From assembly GCF_016863175.1 (NCBI RefSeq), contig NZ_BOOJ01000040.1, positions 124,001 through 188,000 of the forward strand: a DNA stretch of 64,000 nucleotides. The letters run 5' to 3'. Positions within the stretch are counted from its first letter, which is position 1. The number at the start of each line of letters is the position of its first letter. Both the position numbers and the translations under genes were made by a program. The stretch comes from Paraplanobispora siamensis. GTDB lineage: Bacteria > Actinomycetota > Actinomycetes > Streptosporangiales > Streptosporangiaceae. Positions 54,241-63,859 of the stretch are shown here, one piece after another. Under the pieces are notes generated by a model. It ran no database searches. It was not told the origin of the DNA and was given only the letters and a program-made list of their open reading frames with translations.

Positions 54241-55575
54241 GTGGACAGCCTGTTCGATTCGGTGGCCGAGGAGGCTCACCGGGGCCAGGAGCCCCTCGCG
54301 GTCCGGATGCGCCCCCGCGGGCTCGACGAGGTGATCGGCCAGCGGCACCTGCTCGGGCCCGGCACGCCGCTGCGCCGCCTGGTCGAGGCCGAGGCGCCGA
54401 TGTCGCTGTTCCTGTGGGGACCGCCCGGCACGGGCAAGACCACCCTGGCCTACGTCGTGGCGGGTGTGACCCGGCGCCGCTTCGTCGAGGTCTCGGCGGT
54501 CTCGGCCGGGGTCAAGGAGGTCCGCGCGGCCATCGAGCAGGCCCGGCGCGAGCTGGGCATGTCCGGCCGCCAGACCGTGCTGTTCGTGGACGAGGTGCAC
54601 CGCTTCAACAAGGCCCAGCAGGACGCGCTGCTGCCCGCGGTGGAGAACCGCTGGGTGACCTTCATCGGCGCCACCACGGAGAACCCCTTCTTCTCCGTCA
54701 TCTCGCCGCTGCTGTCGCGCTCGCTGCTGCTGACCCTGGAGCCGCTGTCCGACGACGACGTCCGCACGGTCGTCGAGCGCGCCGTGGCCGACCCCCGGGG
54801 CCTGGACGGGAAGGTACGGCTGGCGCCCGAGGCCGCCGACCACCTCGTGCGGCTCGCCGGAGGCGACGCCCGCCGGTCCCTGACCTACCTGGAGGCCGCC
54901 GCGCTCATCGCCGACGGCGAGATCACCGTCGAGGTGGTGGAGCGGGCCGTGGACAAGGCGGCCGTGCGCTACGACCGCCAGGGCGACCAGCACTACGACG
55001 TGATCAGCGGCTTCATCAAGAGCATGCGCGGCTCCGACGCCGACGCCGCCCTGCACTATCTGGCCCGGATGATCGAGGCGGGGGAGGACCCCCGGTTCAT
55101 CGCCCGCCGAATCGTGATCTTCGCCTCCGAGGACGTCGGCATGGCCGACCCGACCTGCCTGCAGGTGGCGGTGGCCGCGGCCCAGGCGGTGGAGTTCATC
55201 GGCCTGCCCGAGGGACGGCTCAACCTCGCCCAGGCGGTCATCCACTGCGCGCTGGCCCCCAAGTCCAACGCCGTGATCACCGCCATCGGGGAGGCCGTCT
55301 CGGACGTGCGGCGCGGCGACATCGGCCAGGTGCCCGGCCATCTGCGCGACGCCCACTACGCCGGGGCGAAGAAGCTCGGCCACGGCAAGGGCTACAAGTA
55401 TCCCCACGATTTCGAGCACGGACTGGTCCGCCAGGACTATCTTCCCGAGCCGCTGCGCGACCGGAGTTACTACCGGCCCACCAGGCACGGCGCCGAGGCG
55501 GGCTTCGCCGACCGGTGGTCCAGGATCCGCGCCTTCCTACGCGGCCTGCCGGGAGAGACGGGCAAGACGCGATAA
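54241..55575 (+). CDS. rarA: Replication-associated recombination protein A (MgsA/RarA)
   Basis: AAA+ ATPase related to clamp loaders, 444 residues, acting at stalled replication forks. Walker [12 protein letters not shown] (60-70), Walker [13 protein letters not shown] (~115), sensor 1 FIGATTENP and the conserved [11 protein letters not shown] segment are present. The C-terminal tetramerisation domain contains [23 protein letters not shown] and the [10 protein letters not shown] motif, diagnostic of RarA. The GTG start lies 109 bases after the DUF2231 gene. The run rarA-DUF948-DUF6167-alaS-ruvX-mltG-aroE is conserved in actinobacteria. Confidence 0.95.
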   Translation: MDSLFDSVAEEAHRGQEPLAVRMRPRGLDEVIGQRHLLGPGTPLRRLVEAEAPMSLFLWGPPGTGKTTLAYVVAGVTRRRFVEVSAVSAGVKEVRAAIEQARRELGMSGRQTVLFVDEVHRFNKAQQDALLPAVENRWVTFIGATTENPFFSVISPLLSRSLLLTLEPLSDDDVRTVVERAVADPRGLDGKVRLAPEAADHLVRLAGGDARRSLTYLEAAALIADGEITVEVVERAVDKAAVRYDRQGDQHYDVISGFIKSMRGSDADAALHYLARMIEAGEDPRFIARRIVIFASEDVGMADPTCLQVAVAAAQAVEFIGLPEGRLNLAQAVIHCALAPKSNAVITAIGEAVSDVRRGDIGQVPGHLRDAHYAGAKKLGHGKGYKYPHDFEHGLVRQDYLPEPLRDRSYYRPTRHGAEAGFADRWSRIRAFLRGLPGETGKTR

Positions 55576-55616
55576 GGTCGTGCCGTTCCGGCCGGTGACG
55601 TAGGGAGATTCGGCGC

Positions 55617-56009
55617 ATGCTTACCGCAGGGGAGGTCGCCGGGCTGATCGCGGCCGTGGCCTGTGTGGTCCTGGTCTGCTTCATGATCATGGTCCTGGTC
55701 AGGCTGGCCCGGCTGGTCACCGAGACCACCAAGATGGTCTCCGAGCTGAGCGACCGGGTCGTGCCGCTGCTTGAGGACGTGGCGGTCGCCGTCGGCGAGA
55801 CCAACCGCCAGCTCGTCGCGGTGGAGGCCATCACCCGTGACATCAAGCAGATCAGCGGGCACGCGGCCAAGGTCAGCAACGTCACCCAGACGCTGGTCAC
55901 CGGCCCGATGATCAAGGTCGCGGCGTTCGGCCACGGCCTGCGCCGGGCCGTGGGCGCCCGTTCCCGGGGCCGCTCCGCCTCGCGCGTGCTGGAGAGGCGG
56001 CGGCGATGA
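55617..56009 (+). CDS. DUF948 single-span protein
   Basis: Protein of 130 residues with an N-terminal span (~7-28) and a helical, amphipathic remainder (RLARLVTETTKMVSELSDRVVPLLEDVAVAV), as in the DUF948 family of general stress-like proteins. The C-terminal 25 residues are Arg-rich. The function is unknown. It overlaps the next small gene by four bases (ATGA) and belongs to the conserved block upstream of alaS. Confidence 0.82.
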   Translation: MLTAGEVAGLIAAVACVVLVCFMIMVLVRLARLVTETTKMVSELSDRVVPLLEDVAVAVGETNRQLVAVEAITRDIKQISGHAAKVSNVTQTLVTGPMIKVAAFGHGLRRAVGARSRGRSASRVLERRRR

Positions 56010-56260
56010 TCCGGCGGCTGTTCTACATGGGCCTGGGCGCCTTCGGCGCCGTGTGGGCCATGCGCAAGCTCCAGGCGCTGCACCCCAACCACGTGGCCCG
56101 CCGCGCCGTCCGCGGCGCCTCCGGCCTGCTGGAGCAGGCCCGGGACATCGCGGGGGACGCCCGCGATGTCGCGGCCAGGCGGGAAACGGAGTTGCGGTCC
56201 CGCTTCGGTCTCGACAGTGTGGAAAACACCTATCACTACGACGTAAAGGATGGCCGCTGA
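56006..56260 (+). CDS. DUF6167-like small membrane protein
   Basis: 84-residue protein with an N-terminal hydrophobic segment (~3-20, [20 protein letters not shown]) followed by a helical charged part. Its start overlaps the DUF948 stop and its stop lies just before the alaS ATG. This small gene regularly stands between DUF948 and alaS in actinobacteria. I know of no assigned function. Confidence 0.75.
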   Translation: MIRRLFYMGLGAFGAVWAMRKLQALHPNHVARRAVRGASGLLEQARDIAGDARDVAARRETELRSRFGLDSVENTYHYDVKDGR

Positions 56261-56261
56261 C

Positions 56262-58934
56262 ATGGAGTCGGCAGAGATCGCCCGCCGCTTCCTGCGCTTC
56301 TTCGAGGAGCGTGGGCACACCGTCGTGCCCTCGGCCAGCCTGATCGCCGAGGACCCGACGCTGCTTCTGGTCCCCGCGGGCATGGTCCCCTTCAAGCCTT
56401 ACTTCCTCGGCCAGCAGAAGCCGCCCTACAAGCGGGCCGCCAGCGTGCAGAAGTGCGTGCGCACCCCGGACATCGACGAGGTCGGCAAGACCACCCGGCA
56501 CGCCACGTTCTTCCAGATGCTCGGCAACTTCTCCTTCGGCGACTACTTCAAGGACCAGGCGATCCCGTTCGCCTGGGAGCTGCTGACCACCTCCGAGGCC
56601 GAGGGCGGCTTCGGCTTCCCGGAGGAGCGGCTCTGGGTCACCGTCTACCACGACGACGACGAGGCCGCCGAGATCTGGCACAAGCGGGCCGGGGTGCCGC
56701 TGGAGCGCATCCAGCGCCGCGGTCTGGCCGACAACTACTGGCACATGGGCGTGCCGGGCCCGGGCGGGCCGTGCACCGAGATCTACTACGACCGCGGTCC
56801 CGAGTACGGCCGTGAGGGCGGTCCCGTCGCCGACGAGAACCGCTACCTCGAGGTCTGGAACAACGTCTTCATGCAGTTCCAGCTCGGCACGGTCCGCAGC
56901 AAGGTCGACTTCGACGTCACCGGCGAGCTGCCGGCCAAGAGCGTCGACACCGGCATGGGCCTGGAGCGCATGGCCGCGATCCTGCAGGGCGTCGACAACA
57001 TCTACGAGATCGACACCACCTACAAGATCCTCGACCGCGCCGCCGACCTCACCAAGACCCGCTACGGCCGCGACACGCGCTCCGACGTCAGCCTCCGCGT
57101 GGTCGCCGACCACCTGCGCACCAGCACCATGCTGGTCGCCGACGGCGTGCTGCCCGGCAACGAGGGCCGGGGCTACGTGCTGCGCCGCATCCTGCGCCGC
57201 TCGATCCGCAACCTGCGCCTGCTCGGCTCCGGCGAGGAGCGCTACATGCACGAGCTGACCGCCGTCGCGATCGACGTGATGAGCGAGCTCTACCCCGAGC
57301 TCAAGGCCGACGCCCCGCAGATCCACGCGGTCATCGACGCCGAGGAGGCGTCCTTCCTGAGCACCCTGCGCACCGGCACCGCGATCTTCGACGTGGCCGT
57401 GGAGGAGACCAAGCGCAAGGGTCAGAGCGTGCTGGCCGGCGAGCAGGCCTTCCAGCTGCACGACACCTACGGCTTCCCGATCGACCTGACCCTGGAGATG
57501 GCCTCCGAGCAGGGCCTGAAGGTCGACGAGGAGGGCTTCCGCCGGCTGATGAAGGAGCAGCGCGACCGCGCCAAGGCCGACGCCGCCGCCAAGAAGACCG
57601 GCAACGCCGACATCTCGGTCTTCGGGCAGATCCTGGAGAAGGCCGGCAAGGTCGAGTTCCTCGGCTACGACCAGGTGACCGCCGAGACGGAGGTCATCGG
57701 CCTGCTCGTCGACGGCGCGCCGGTCCCCGCCGCGGGCTCCGGCAGCATGGTCGAGGTCGTGCTGAGCCGTACCCCCTTCTACGCCGAGGGCGGCGGCCAG
57801 CTCGCCGACCAGGGCGTCATCCGCACCTCCGGGGCCGAGATCGAGATCGTGGACGTGCAGTCCCCGGTGACCGGCGTCATCGTGCACCGCGGCAAGGTCC
57901 GCACCGGCGAGGTCCGGGTGGGCGACCAGGCCGAGGCTGAGATCGACATCGAGCGCCGCCGCGCCATCTCCCGCAGCCACACCGCCACCCACCTGGTGCA
58001 CCGCGGCTTCCGCAACGCGCTGGGCGAGACGGCGGCGCAGGCCGGATCGGAGAACTCGCCCGGCCGCTTCCGCTTCGACTTCACCTCCGCCGGGGCCGTG
58101 CCGCCCAGCGTGCTGCGCGACGTCGAGGACGAGGTCAACGCCGTCCTGATCAACGACCTGCAGGTCAACGCCTACCACACCTCCCAGGCCGAGGCCCGGG
58201 CGATGGGCGCGCTGGCCCTGTTCGGTGAGAAGTACGGCGACGTCGTGCGCATCGTCGAGGTCGGCGACTACTCCCGTGAGCTGTGCGGCGGCACCCACGT
58301 CAGCAACTCCGGCCAGCTCGGCCTGGTCAAGGTGCTGGGCGAGTCCTCGATCGGCGCCGGCGTGCGCCGGGTGGAGGCCCTGGTCGGCCTGGACGCCTTC
58401 CGCTTCCTGGCCCGCGAGAGCGTGCTCGTCGCCCAGCTGTCCGAGCAGCTCAAGGCGCGCCGCGAGGAGCTGCCCGAGCGCGTCGAGGGCATCGTCACCC
58501 GGCTGCGCACCGCAGAGAAGGAGCTGGAGCGCCTGCGCTCGGCCCAGGTGCTCGCGATCGCCGGCGAGCTGGCGTCGGGCGCCGAGGACGTGCACGGCGT
58601 CTCCGTCGTGACGCACCGCGCGCCCGACGGCACCTCCGCCGACGACCTGCGCAAGCTCGCCCTCGACGTGCGCGGCCGCTTCCCGGCCGACCGCGCCGCG
58701 GCGGTCGTGGTCGCCGGCGTCCCCGGTGACCGGCCGGTCGTCGTCGCCGTGGTCAACGACGCGGGCCGGGGACGGGGCCTGAAGGCGGGCAACCTGGTCG
58801 GCGTCGCCGCCAAGGCCCTCGGCGGCGGTGGCGGCGGCAAGGACGACATCGCCCAGGGCGGCGGCGCCCGTCCCGAGGCGATCGGCGACGCTCTCGCCGC
58901 CGTCCGGCAGGCGATCTCCCAGACGTCGGCCTGA
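56262..58934 (+). CDS. alaS: Alanyl-tRNA synthetase
   Basis: Class II synthetase of 890 residues from the ATG at 56262 (an ATG four codons earlier would overlap the previous stop). The N-terminal aminoacylation core reads [18 protein letters not shown], followed by [10 protein letters not shown] and [15 protein letters not shown]. The editing domain has HTATHL and CGGTHV, the zinc-binding motifs that clear Ser and Gly mischarging. A C-terminal oligomerisation/DHHA1 domain ends with the Gly-rich [15 protein letters not shown]. It is followed by a hairpin and then ruvX. Confidence 0.97.
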   Translation: MESAEIARRFLRFFEERGHTVVPSASLIAEDPTLLLVPAGMVPFKPYFLGQQKPPYKRAASVQKCVRTPDIDEVGKTTRHATFFQMLGNFSFGDYFKDQAIPFAWELLTTSEAEGGFGFPEERLWVTVYHDDDEAAEIWHKRAGVPLERIQRRGLADNYWHMGVPGPGGPCTEIYYDRGPEYGREGGPVADENRYLEVWNNVFMQFQLGTVRSKVDFDVTGELPAKSVDTGMGLERMAAILQGVDNIYEIDTTYKILDRAADLTKTRYGRDTRSDVSLRVVADHLRTSTMLVADGVLPGNEGRGYVLRRILRRSIRNLRLLGSGEERYMHELTAVAIDVMSELYPELKADAPQIHAVIDAEEASFLSTLRTGTAIFDVAVEETKRKGQSVLAGEQAFQLHDTYGFPIDLTLEMASEQGLKVDEEGFRRLMKEQRDRAKADAAAKKTGNADISVFGQILEKAGKVEFLGYDQVTAETEVIGLLVDGAPVPAAGSGSMVEVVLSRTPFYAEGGGQLADQGVIRTSGAEIEIVDVQSPVTGVIVHRGKVRTGEVRVGDQAEAEIDIERRRAISRSHTATHLVHRGFRNALGETAAQAGSENSPGRFRFDFTSAGAVPPSVLRDVEDEVNAVLINDLQVNAYHTSQAEARAMGALALFGEKYGDVVRIVEVGDYSRELCGGTHVSNSGQLGLVKVLGESSIGAGVRRVEALVGLDAFRFLARESVLVAQLSEQLKARREELPERVEGIVTRLRTAEKELERLRSAQVLAIAGELASGAEDVHGVSVVTHRAPDGTSADDLRKLALDVRGRFPADRAAAVVVAGVPGDRPVVVAVVNDAGRGRGLKAGNLVGVAAKALGGGGGGKDDIAQGGGARPEAIGDALAAVRQAISQTSA

Positions 58935-58967
58935 TCCGTCCCGGCGACCTGCCCGATGAAGGAAGAC

Positions 58968-58994
58968 GCCCGTGAGCCCGTCCGGCTCACGGGC
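58968..58994 (+). terminator. Hairpin between alaS and ruvX
   Basis: Perfect 11-bp stem (58968-58978 with 58984-58994, GCCCGTGAGCC) with loop CGTCC, 33 bases after alaS and 14 before ruvX. It also contains the ruvX leader, so it may act as an attenuator reducing read-through. The GCAGGGGGCG after it offers a weak Shine-Dalgarno. Confidence 0.6.
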
Positions 58995-59008
58995 AGGGGG
59001 CGAAGACG

Positions 59009-59485
59009 ATGAGGAACGGCACACGCCTGGGCGTGGACGTCGGCTCGGTCCGGATCGGCGTGGCCCGCAGCGACCCCTCGGGGCTGCTGGCCACGCCGGT
59101 CGAGACCGTACGGCGGGGCAAGGGCGACCTGGAGCGGATCGCGCAGATCGCGGCCGAGCACGACGCCGTCGAGATCGTGGTCGGCCTGCCGACCTCGCTG
59201 TCCGGCCGCGAGGGGCAGGCGGCCGAGCTCGCCCGGGCCTTCGCGGCCCGCATCGCGGCCCGGCTGGATCCGGTCCCGGTCCGGCTGTTCGACGAGCGGC
59301 TCACCACGGTCACCGCACAGCAGAGCCTGCGGGCCAGCGGCGTGCGGGCGAAGAACCAGCGCGACGTGGTGGACCAGGCGGCGGCCGTGGTGCTGCTCCA
59401 GGCGGCCCTGGACGCCGAGCGGGCCACGGGGGCGCCGCCGGGGCGGCCCGCCGTACCGCCGCCGGACGACCGGCCCGGCCGCTGA
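59009..59485 (+). CDS. ruvX: Putative Holliday junction resolvase YqgF/RuvX
   Basis: RNase H-fold protein, 158 residues, of the YqgF family, known in E. coli to help 16S rRNA 5' processing as well as suggested DNA roles. Catalytic motifs are [12 protein letters not shown] (Asp10), [10 protein letters not shown] and [10 protein letters not shown], with [12 protein letters not shown] near the end. The last ~20 residues are Pro/Gly-rich. It lies between alaS and mltG, the standard order. Confidence 0.92.
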   Translation: MRNGTRLGVDVGSVRIGVARSDPSGLLATPVETVRRGKGDLERIAQIAAEHDAVEIVVGLPTSLSGREGQAAELARAFAARIAARLDPVPVRLFDERLTTVTAQQSLRASGVRAKNQRDVVDQAAAVVLLQAALDAERATGAPPGRPAVPPPDDRPGR

Positions 59486-59857
59486 GCGGTCACCGGCGGA
59501 TCGCGTGGCGGCATGGGAAAGATCACACAAGTGCGGGAGAGAACTCGCTGGTCACCAGGTCGTTGTGCTGAACGCGCTGGTTGGCCCGGTTTGCCGCTGA
59601 TACTTTGGAGCATAGAATCACGAAATTCACTGACAAAGAGAGTGAGTTTGTGACAATCCGGGAAGAGTCGAGCGACCACCGCGGGCGGATCTGATGCCCG
59701 GCGGAGGGCTCCCCGTCCCGTCATGTGAGGCGGCACGCCCCGGAAGACCGAGACTCGAGGCACGCGGTACCGGCACGTTTGCATCGGTGAACCCCCATGG
59801 TTTGGCACACTCTCTTGACGCCGGGCCGTCCGCACCGGGAGATTGGCCAGCGCATCT
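59486..59857 (+). promoter_or_regulatory. 372-bp region upstream of mltG
   Basis: No gene is seen. The middle (about 59560-59660) is notably AT-richer than its surroundings and contains GATACTTTGGAG, TAGAATCACGAAATTCACTGAC and AGAGAGTGAG words; the region probably holds the promoter and long leader for mltG-aroE. The sequence TTTGGCACACTCTCTTGACG (59799) is another possible -35 region. The sequence does not fix which promoter is used. Confidence 0.4.
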
Positions 59858-61021
59858 ATGAACGATCTAGATATGGACTTCCTGGTCGGCGCCGACAACG
59901 ACGATGGTCGAGCGAGGCGCGGATCCCGCGCGTCCTCAGGGCGTGACGGCAGGCGCGGCCGCCGCCGCAGGCGCCGCCGCAACAAGGGCGGCTTCCTGGC
60001 CCCGATGCTCGCCGTCATCGTGCTGGTGGGCGGTCTCGGCGGGGCCGGCTACTACGGCTACACGTGGCTGCGCGGCGTGATGACCGTCGAGGACTACACC
60101 GGTTCCGGCACCGGCGAGGTCACGGTGGAGATCAAGCAGGGGCAGAGCGCCTCCGACGTCGCCCAGACCCTGGAGGAGCAGGGCGTGGTCAAGAGCGCCC
60201 GCGCCTTCACCGACGCCATCGCCGAGGCGGGCAAGAGCTCCTCCCTGCAGCCCGGCGTCTACACCCTGCGCAAGCAGATGTCGGCCGCCGCCGCCGTCGA
60301 GTTGCTCGACCCTAGCAAGCAACTGCTGGACCGGGTGACCCTCAAGGAGGGGCTGCGCCTGTCCGACACGCTGAGCACCCTGGCCAAGGCGACCGGCAAG
60401 CCGCTCAAGGAGTTCCAGACGGCGGCCAAGAACAGCGCGGCGCTGGGCCTGCCCGCCTACGCCAAGGGCAGGCTGGAGGGCTACGCCTTCCCGGCCACCT
60501 ACGACATCACCCCCAAGATGTCGGCGGCCGACATCCTCACCGCGATGGTCGACCGCTTCAACCAGACCGCGGAGAAGGACCGGCTGGTGGCCGAGTCCAA
60601 GGCGCTGGGCCGCACCCCTCACGAGGTCATGATCATCGCCAGCATCGTGCAGGCCGAGTCCGGCAGCGTCGACGACATGGGCAAGATCGCGCGCGTCATC
60701 TACAACCGCCTCGAGGAGGGGCGGAAGCTGGAGATGGACAGCACGCTCTTCTACGGGCTCAACAGGTACGGCATCGCCGCGACGAACGCCGAGCTGGAGA
60801 GCACCTCGCCCTACAACACCTACCGCAAAACCGGCCTGCCCCCCGGCCCCATCTCCAACCCCGGCGACCACGCCATCCAGGCCGCGCTCAACCCGACCGA
60901 GGGCGACTGGATCTGGTTCGTCACCACCGACCCGGCCAAGGGCATCACCAAGTTCGCCTCCACCGAGTCGGAGTTCCTCAAGCTCAAGGCCGAGTTCGAG
61001 AAGAACCGGGGTAACGGGTGA
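59858..61021 (+). CDS. mltG: Endolytic murein transglycosylase
   Basis: Inner-membrane enzyme of 387 residues that cuts nascent peptidoglycan strands and so sets glycan length. A basic cytoplasmic N-terminus ([13 protein letters not shown], 31-43) precedes one span (~46-68). The YceG-like domain then shows EIKQGQSASDVAQTL, GYAFPATYDITP and the catalytic IIASIVQAESG with Glu267. The ATG at 59858 is preferred; an in-frame TTG at 59843 is also possible. No clear Shine-Dalgarno is visible. The stop overlaps the aroE start. Confidence 0.93.
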   Translation: MNDLDMDFLVGADNDDGRARRGSRASSGRDGRRGRRRRRRRNKGGFLAPMLAVIVLVGGLGGAGYYGYTWLRGVMTVEDYTGSGTGEVTVEIKQGQSASDVAQTLEEQGVVKSARAFTDAIAEAGKSSSLQPGVYTLRKQMSAAAAVELLDPSKQLLDRVTLKEGLRLSDTLSTLAKATGKPLKEFQTAAKNSAALGLPAYAKGRLEGYAFPATYDITPKMSAADILTAMVDRFNQTAEKDRLVAESKALGRTPHEVMIIASIVQAESGSVDDMGKIARVIYNRLEEGRKLEMDSTLFYGLNRYGIAATNAELESTSPYNTYRKTGLPPGPISNPGDHAIQAALNPTEGDWIWFVTTDPAKGITKFASTESEFLKLKAEFEKNRGNG

Positions 61022-61848
61022 GCCGCGCCGCGGTCCTGGGCTCCCCGATCGCCCACTCGCTCTCGCCGTACCTGCACCGCGCCGCCTACCGGGCGCTCGG
61101 CCTGGACGACTGGAGCTACGAGGCGATCGAGTGCGACGAGGCCGGTCTGCCGGGCCTGCTCGGCGGGCTCGGCCCGGACTGGGCGGGGCTGTCGCTGACG
61201 ATGCCGCTCAAGCGGGCCGTGCTGCCGCTGCTCGACACCGTCTCGGAACTGGCCGTCGAGGTGGGCGGGGCCAACACCGTGGTCCTGCGCGAGGGAGCCC
61301 GGCACGGTGAGAACACCGACGTCTACGGCATCGTGCGGGCGCTGACGGAGGCGGGCGCGGCCCGGCCCCGGTCGGCGGCGATCCTCGGCGGGGGCGCGAC
61401 CGCCGCCTCCACCCTGGCGGCCCTGCGCGAGCTGGGCCTGGGCGAGGCCACCCTGGTGGTGCGCGACCCGGGCCGGGCGGGGGAGACGGCCGAGGTGGCC
61501 GAGCGGCTGGGCACGGCCCTGACCGTGCAGACCTTCGAGAAGATCGACACCGTCCTGGACGTGGACCTGGTCGTCTCGACCCTGCCCTCGGGCGCGGCCG
61601 ACGGCTTCGCCGACCTGGTGGCCGGCCGGGTCCCGGTGGTCTTCGACGTCGTCTACGCCCCCTGGCCGACCCGCCTGGCCGGCGCCGTGGCGCAGGCGGG
61701 CGGGACCGTGGTCGGCGGCTTCCCGATGCTGCTGCACCAGGCGGTGCGGCAGGTGGAGCTGATGACCGGCCGGACCGACGTGCCGGTGGAGGCGATGCGC
61801 GCGGCCGGCGAGGCCGAGATCCTCAGACGGGCCGGCCGGACGAGCTGA
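61018..61848 (+). CDS. aroE: Shikimate 5-dehydrogenase
   Basis: Cytoplasmic NADP-linked dehydrogenase of 276 residues, reducing 3-dehydroshikimate to shikimate. The substrate motif is GSPIAHSLSPYLHR at 8-21, the catalytic Lys65 is in LTMPLK, Asp101 in GENTDVYG, and the nucleotide-binding Rossmann motif GGGAT is at 124-128. The GTG start overlaps the mltG stop by four bases (GTGA). mltG-aroE coupling is conserved in actinobacteria. A hairpin follows before the convergent membrane-protein gene. Confidence 0.96.
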   Translation: MSRAAVLGSPIAHSLSPYLHRAAYRALGLDDWSYEAIECDEAGLPGLLGGLGPDWAGLSLTMPLKRAVLPLLDTVSELAVEVGGANTVVLREGARHGENTDVYGIVRALTEAGAARPRSAAILGGGATAASTLAALRELGLGEATLVVRDPGRAGETAEVAERLGTALTVQTFEKIDTVLDVDLVVSTLPSGAADGFADLVAGRVPVVFDVVYAPWPTRLAGAVAQAGGTVVGGFPMLLHQAVRQVELMTGRTDVPVEAMRAAGEAEILRRAGRTS

Positions 61849-61931
61849 CCGTTCTTCACTCGGACCGGCCGGGCGAGCCGGCCACCCCGCACGCGGGTCG
61901 TTTCGACGAGCTGACGCCTCTCCGCACGGTG

Positions 61932-61967
61932 GAGCCCGGCCGGTCTTCGGACGATCCGGCCGGGCTC
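61932..61967 (+). terminator. Bidirectional terminator between aroE and a membrane-protein gene
   Basis: Perfect 12-bp stem (61932-61943 with 61956-61967, GAGCCCGGCCGG) and a 12-base loop, 83 bases past aroE and 11 bases from the convergent stop at 61978. It probably stops both transcripts. Confidence 0.75.
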
Positions 61968-61977
61968 GGGTGATTCC

Positions 61978-63123
61978 TCAGGCGATGCGTTCGGGAGAGC
62001 CGGCGGTCCCCGAGCCGTACGGTGCGAAACCGCGCCTGGCGACGGTGAACACGACGGCCACGAGAAGCATCTGCAGCAGGGCGACGGGCCACCTGCCCTC
62101 CATGGCGTAGCGGACCGGGTCGCCGCCGTACATCAGCAGCACCAGCGGGGCCAGGAGCACCCCCGCCCGCAGTCCGGCGGGGGTACGGCTGCCCGCCCCC
62201 CACGCCATGGCGATCAGCGTCGGCGCGACTATGACGTCGAGATAGTCCTCCGGCGCCCACTCGCCCGACGCCTCCACCAGGACGTGCGGCAGCACCGCCG
62301 CGGCCGCCAGCGCCGCGGTGCAGGCCACGGCCCAGCGCAGCAGGACGCGCCACCCGATCAGATCGAGGCCCGCACGGGGGCTGGGCGCGACGGTCAGCAG
62401 GAGGGCCACGAGGAGGCCGGGCGAGGCGTTGAGCGCGTGATCGGCGATGCCGGGCACGCCGCCAGGGAAGACGCCCGGCCCCATCTCCTCGACGAGGGAC
62501 GCCGTCGCCGTCACGTTCATCGCGATGCCGCCGAGCGCCCAGATCCAGGCGCAGGCCACGGCGAGCCGGCGTGAACCGGCCAGCGCCAGTCCCAGGACCA
62601 GGGCGTACGCCAGGTGCCAGGCCAGGGACAGCAGGGAGCGGGCGTCGACGGCCCACTCGGACGACAACGTCATCACGGCCAGGGGGATGGCCGAGAGGCT
62701 CAGATTGATGACGAGCAGGTACAGCGGGGCCAGGACGGCGGCGACGTTCAGCGCGTCGCGCCAGTGCGGGACGGACTCGGGCCCGACGAACCGCCGGGCG
62801 CGCACGGCGATGCCGCCCCGGACGAGGTCGAGGGCGTCGCGGAGGTCCGGCAGCCTGCGGCCGGGCTCCGCCCCGGCCATGAGCACCCCGACCATCTCCT
62901 CCCCGTGCCGGGCCCGGTGGTCCGCGGGATACCAGCGCAGGAGGCGGCGGTAGCGGGTCTCCAGAGGACCGGCCCCGCCGGGCCCCCGGCCCATGCCGTG
63001 CTCGCCACTGGGATCAGGGCGACCCCGGCCCATGCCGTGCTCGCCGCCGGGGTCCGGGTGGCGCCGGTCCATGCCGTGCTCGCCGCCGGGCGCTCCGGAG
63101 GGCGAGTGCTCCCGCGGGCTCAT
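61978..63123 (-). CDS. Polytopic membrane protein paired with PadR
   Basis: Protein of 381 residues. The N-terminal ~50 residues are built of a 13-residue repeat (GGEHGMxRxxPDP) in about three copies, mirrored by a 39-base DNA tandem. Then comes YRRLLRWYPADHRARHGEEMVGVLM (~57-81), a conserved amphipathic motif of actinobacterial proteins encoded after PadR regulators, followed by eight or so spans (~120-370). It overlaps the PadR stop by four bases, so it is the regulated or effector partner. The function is unknown. The repeat region may vary between strains. Confidence 0.78.
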   Translation of the reverse strand: MSPREHSPSGAPGGEHGMDRRHPDPGGEHGMGRGRPDPSGEHGMGRGPGGAGPLETRYRRLLRWYPADHRARHGEEMVGVLMAGAEPGRRLPDLRDALDLVRGGIAVRARRFVGPESVPHWRDALNVAAVLAPLYLLVINLSLSAIPLAVMTLSSEWAVDARSLLSLAWHLAYALVLGLALAGSRRLAVACAWIWALGGIAMNVTATASLVEEMGPGVFPGGVPGIADHALNASPGLLVALLLTVAPSPRAGLDLIGWRVLLRWAVACTAALAAAAVLPHVLVEASGEWAPEDYLDVIVAPTLIAMAWGAGSRTPAGLRAGVLLAPLVLLMYGGDPVRYAMEGRWPVALLQMLLVAVVFTVARRGFAPYGSGTAGSPERIA

Positions 63124-63506
63124 GCCGTACCTCCGGCGGGGAGCCCCGGCAGGCGGCGGGCCCCGAGGAAGACGGCGCCGCCGGCGAGGCGGGCGCGCAG
63201 CCGGGTGGCGGCGGCCTCGGCGTGCCGCCGCAGGCGCTCGGCCTCGGCGGCCAGGCGGGTGCCTCCCTCGTCGGTCAGCCGGTAGTAGCGGCGGACCCGG
63301 CCGTCCACGATCTCCTCGCGGTCGGTCGTGATGAGGCCCTCGGACTGCAGCCGGTCCAGCGCGGCGTACAGGGTGCCCGCGCGCAGCCGTACCCGGCCGC
63401 CGGAGATCTCCTGCACGTCGGAGATCACCCCGTAGCCGTGCTGGGGAGCCGCGGCGAGGGCGGTCAGGATCAGGAACGTCGGCTCCTGCATCGAACGCTC
63501 GCTCAT
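63120..63506 (-). CDS. PadR-family transcriptional regulator
   Basis: Winged helix-turn-helix repressor of 128 residues. The PadR signature is clear (FLILTALAAAPQHGYGVISDVQEISGGRVRLRAGTLYAALDRLQSEGLI), followed by the wing DGRVRRYYRLTDEG and a short C-terminal dimer helix. The stop overlaps the partner membrane-protein start as ATGA, so the two form an operon. It is likely autoregulated through the repeat just upstream. The inducer is unknown. Confidence 0.92.
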   Translation of the reverse strand: MSERSMQEPTFLILTALAAAPQHGYGVISDVQEISGGRVRLRAGTLYAALDRLQSEGLITTDREEIVDGRVRRYYRLTDEGGTRLAAEAERLRRHAEAAATRLRARLAGGAVFLGARRLPGLPAGGTA

Positions 63507-63510
63507 GTCA

Positions 63511-63540
63511 TCTTTATATATCGATCATTTGCATATCGAC
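63511..63540 (-). promoter_or_regulatory. Candidate PadR operator/promoter
   Basis: Two direct copies of ATATCGA (63518-63524 and 63533-63539), 15 bases apart, lie in the only AT-rich block upstream of padR, overlapping TATATA that could be the -10. The spacing of about 1.5 helical turns suits a PadR dimer and suggests autorepression. Confidence 0.45.
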
Positions 63541-63859
63541 AAGAGGATGATTCTGAGCCCGCTCCGTGTTGTGGTAACGTAGCTACTCGATCGGTCCGGC
63601 ATGCCTGCCGGACGCGCAAGCGGAGGTTCCCCTCCCACCTGGTCGGCCCCCGGCCGGCAGGTCAAGGATCACACCGGGTGAAACCGGGGAGCTTACGGCT
63701 TCGAGGTTGTGAGCTCATGTGGCCCCGCATGCGCGACGTGCGGGGCAATTCGCGTTTCGCATCCGGTTATCGGATGCACCGGCGTGTGACCTCCCGGCAC
63801 GATCGAGCACGTGGCAGCCGCCCCCAAGGGCGGCAGCGGATCGCAACCTAGGAGGCCCC
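63541..63859 (+). promoter_or_regulatory. infC promoter and long structured leader
   Basis: No coding gene. An extended -10 (TGGTAACGT at 63571) marks a probable promoter, leaving about 275 bases of leader. Several hairpins can form: GTCCGGCA/TGCCGGAC near 63596, a GGCCGGC-type stem near 63645, CCCCGCA/TGCGGGG (63722-63745) and GCATCCG/CGGATGC near 63760. infC operons are commonly controlled through such leaders (ribosomal protein L20 or IF3 feedback), and this one may be regulatory. The type is not matched to a known RNA family. Confidence 0.5.

Noticed and set aside
55470-59024. 1184-codon open frame antisense to rarA, DUF948 and alaS
   Set aside because: It mirrors known genes on the other strand, its protein is Arg/Gly/Val/Leu low complexity, and it has no family motif. 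High GC leaves antisense frames open.
63541-63859. tRNA gene or known riboswitch in the infC leader
   Set aside because: No cloverleaf with a CCA-proximal acceptor and T-arm could be drawn, and no known aptamer core was recognised.
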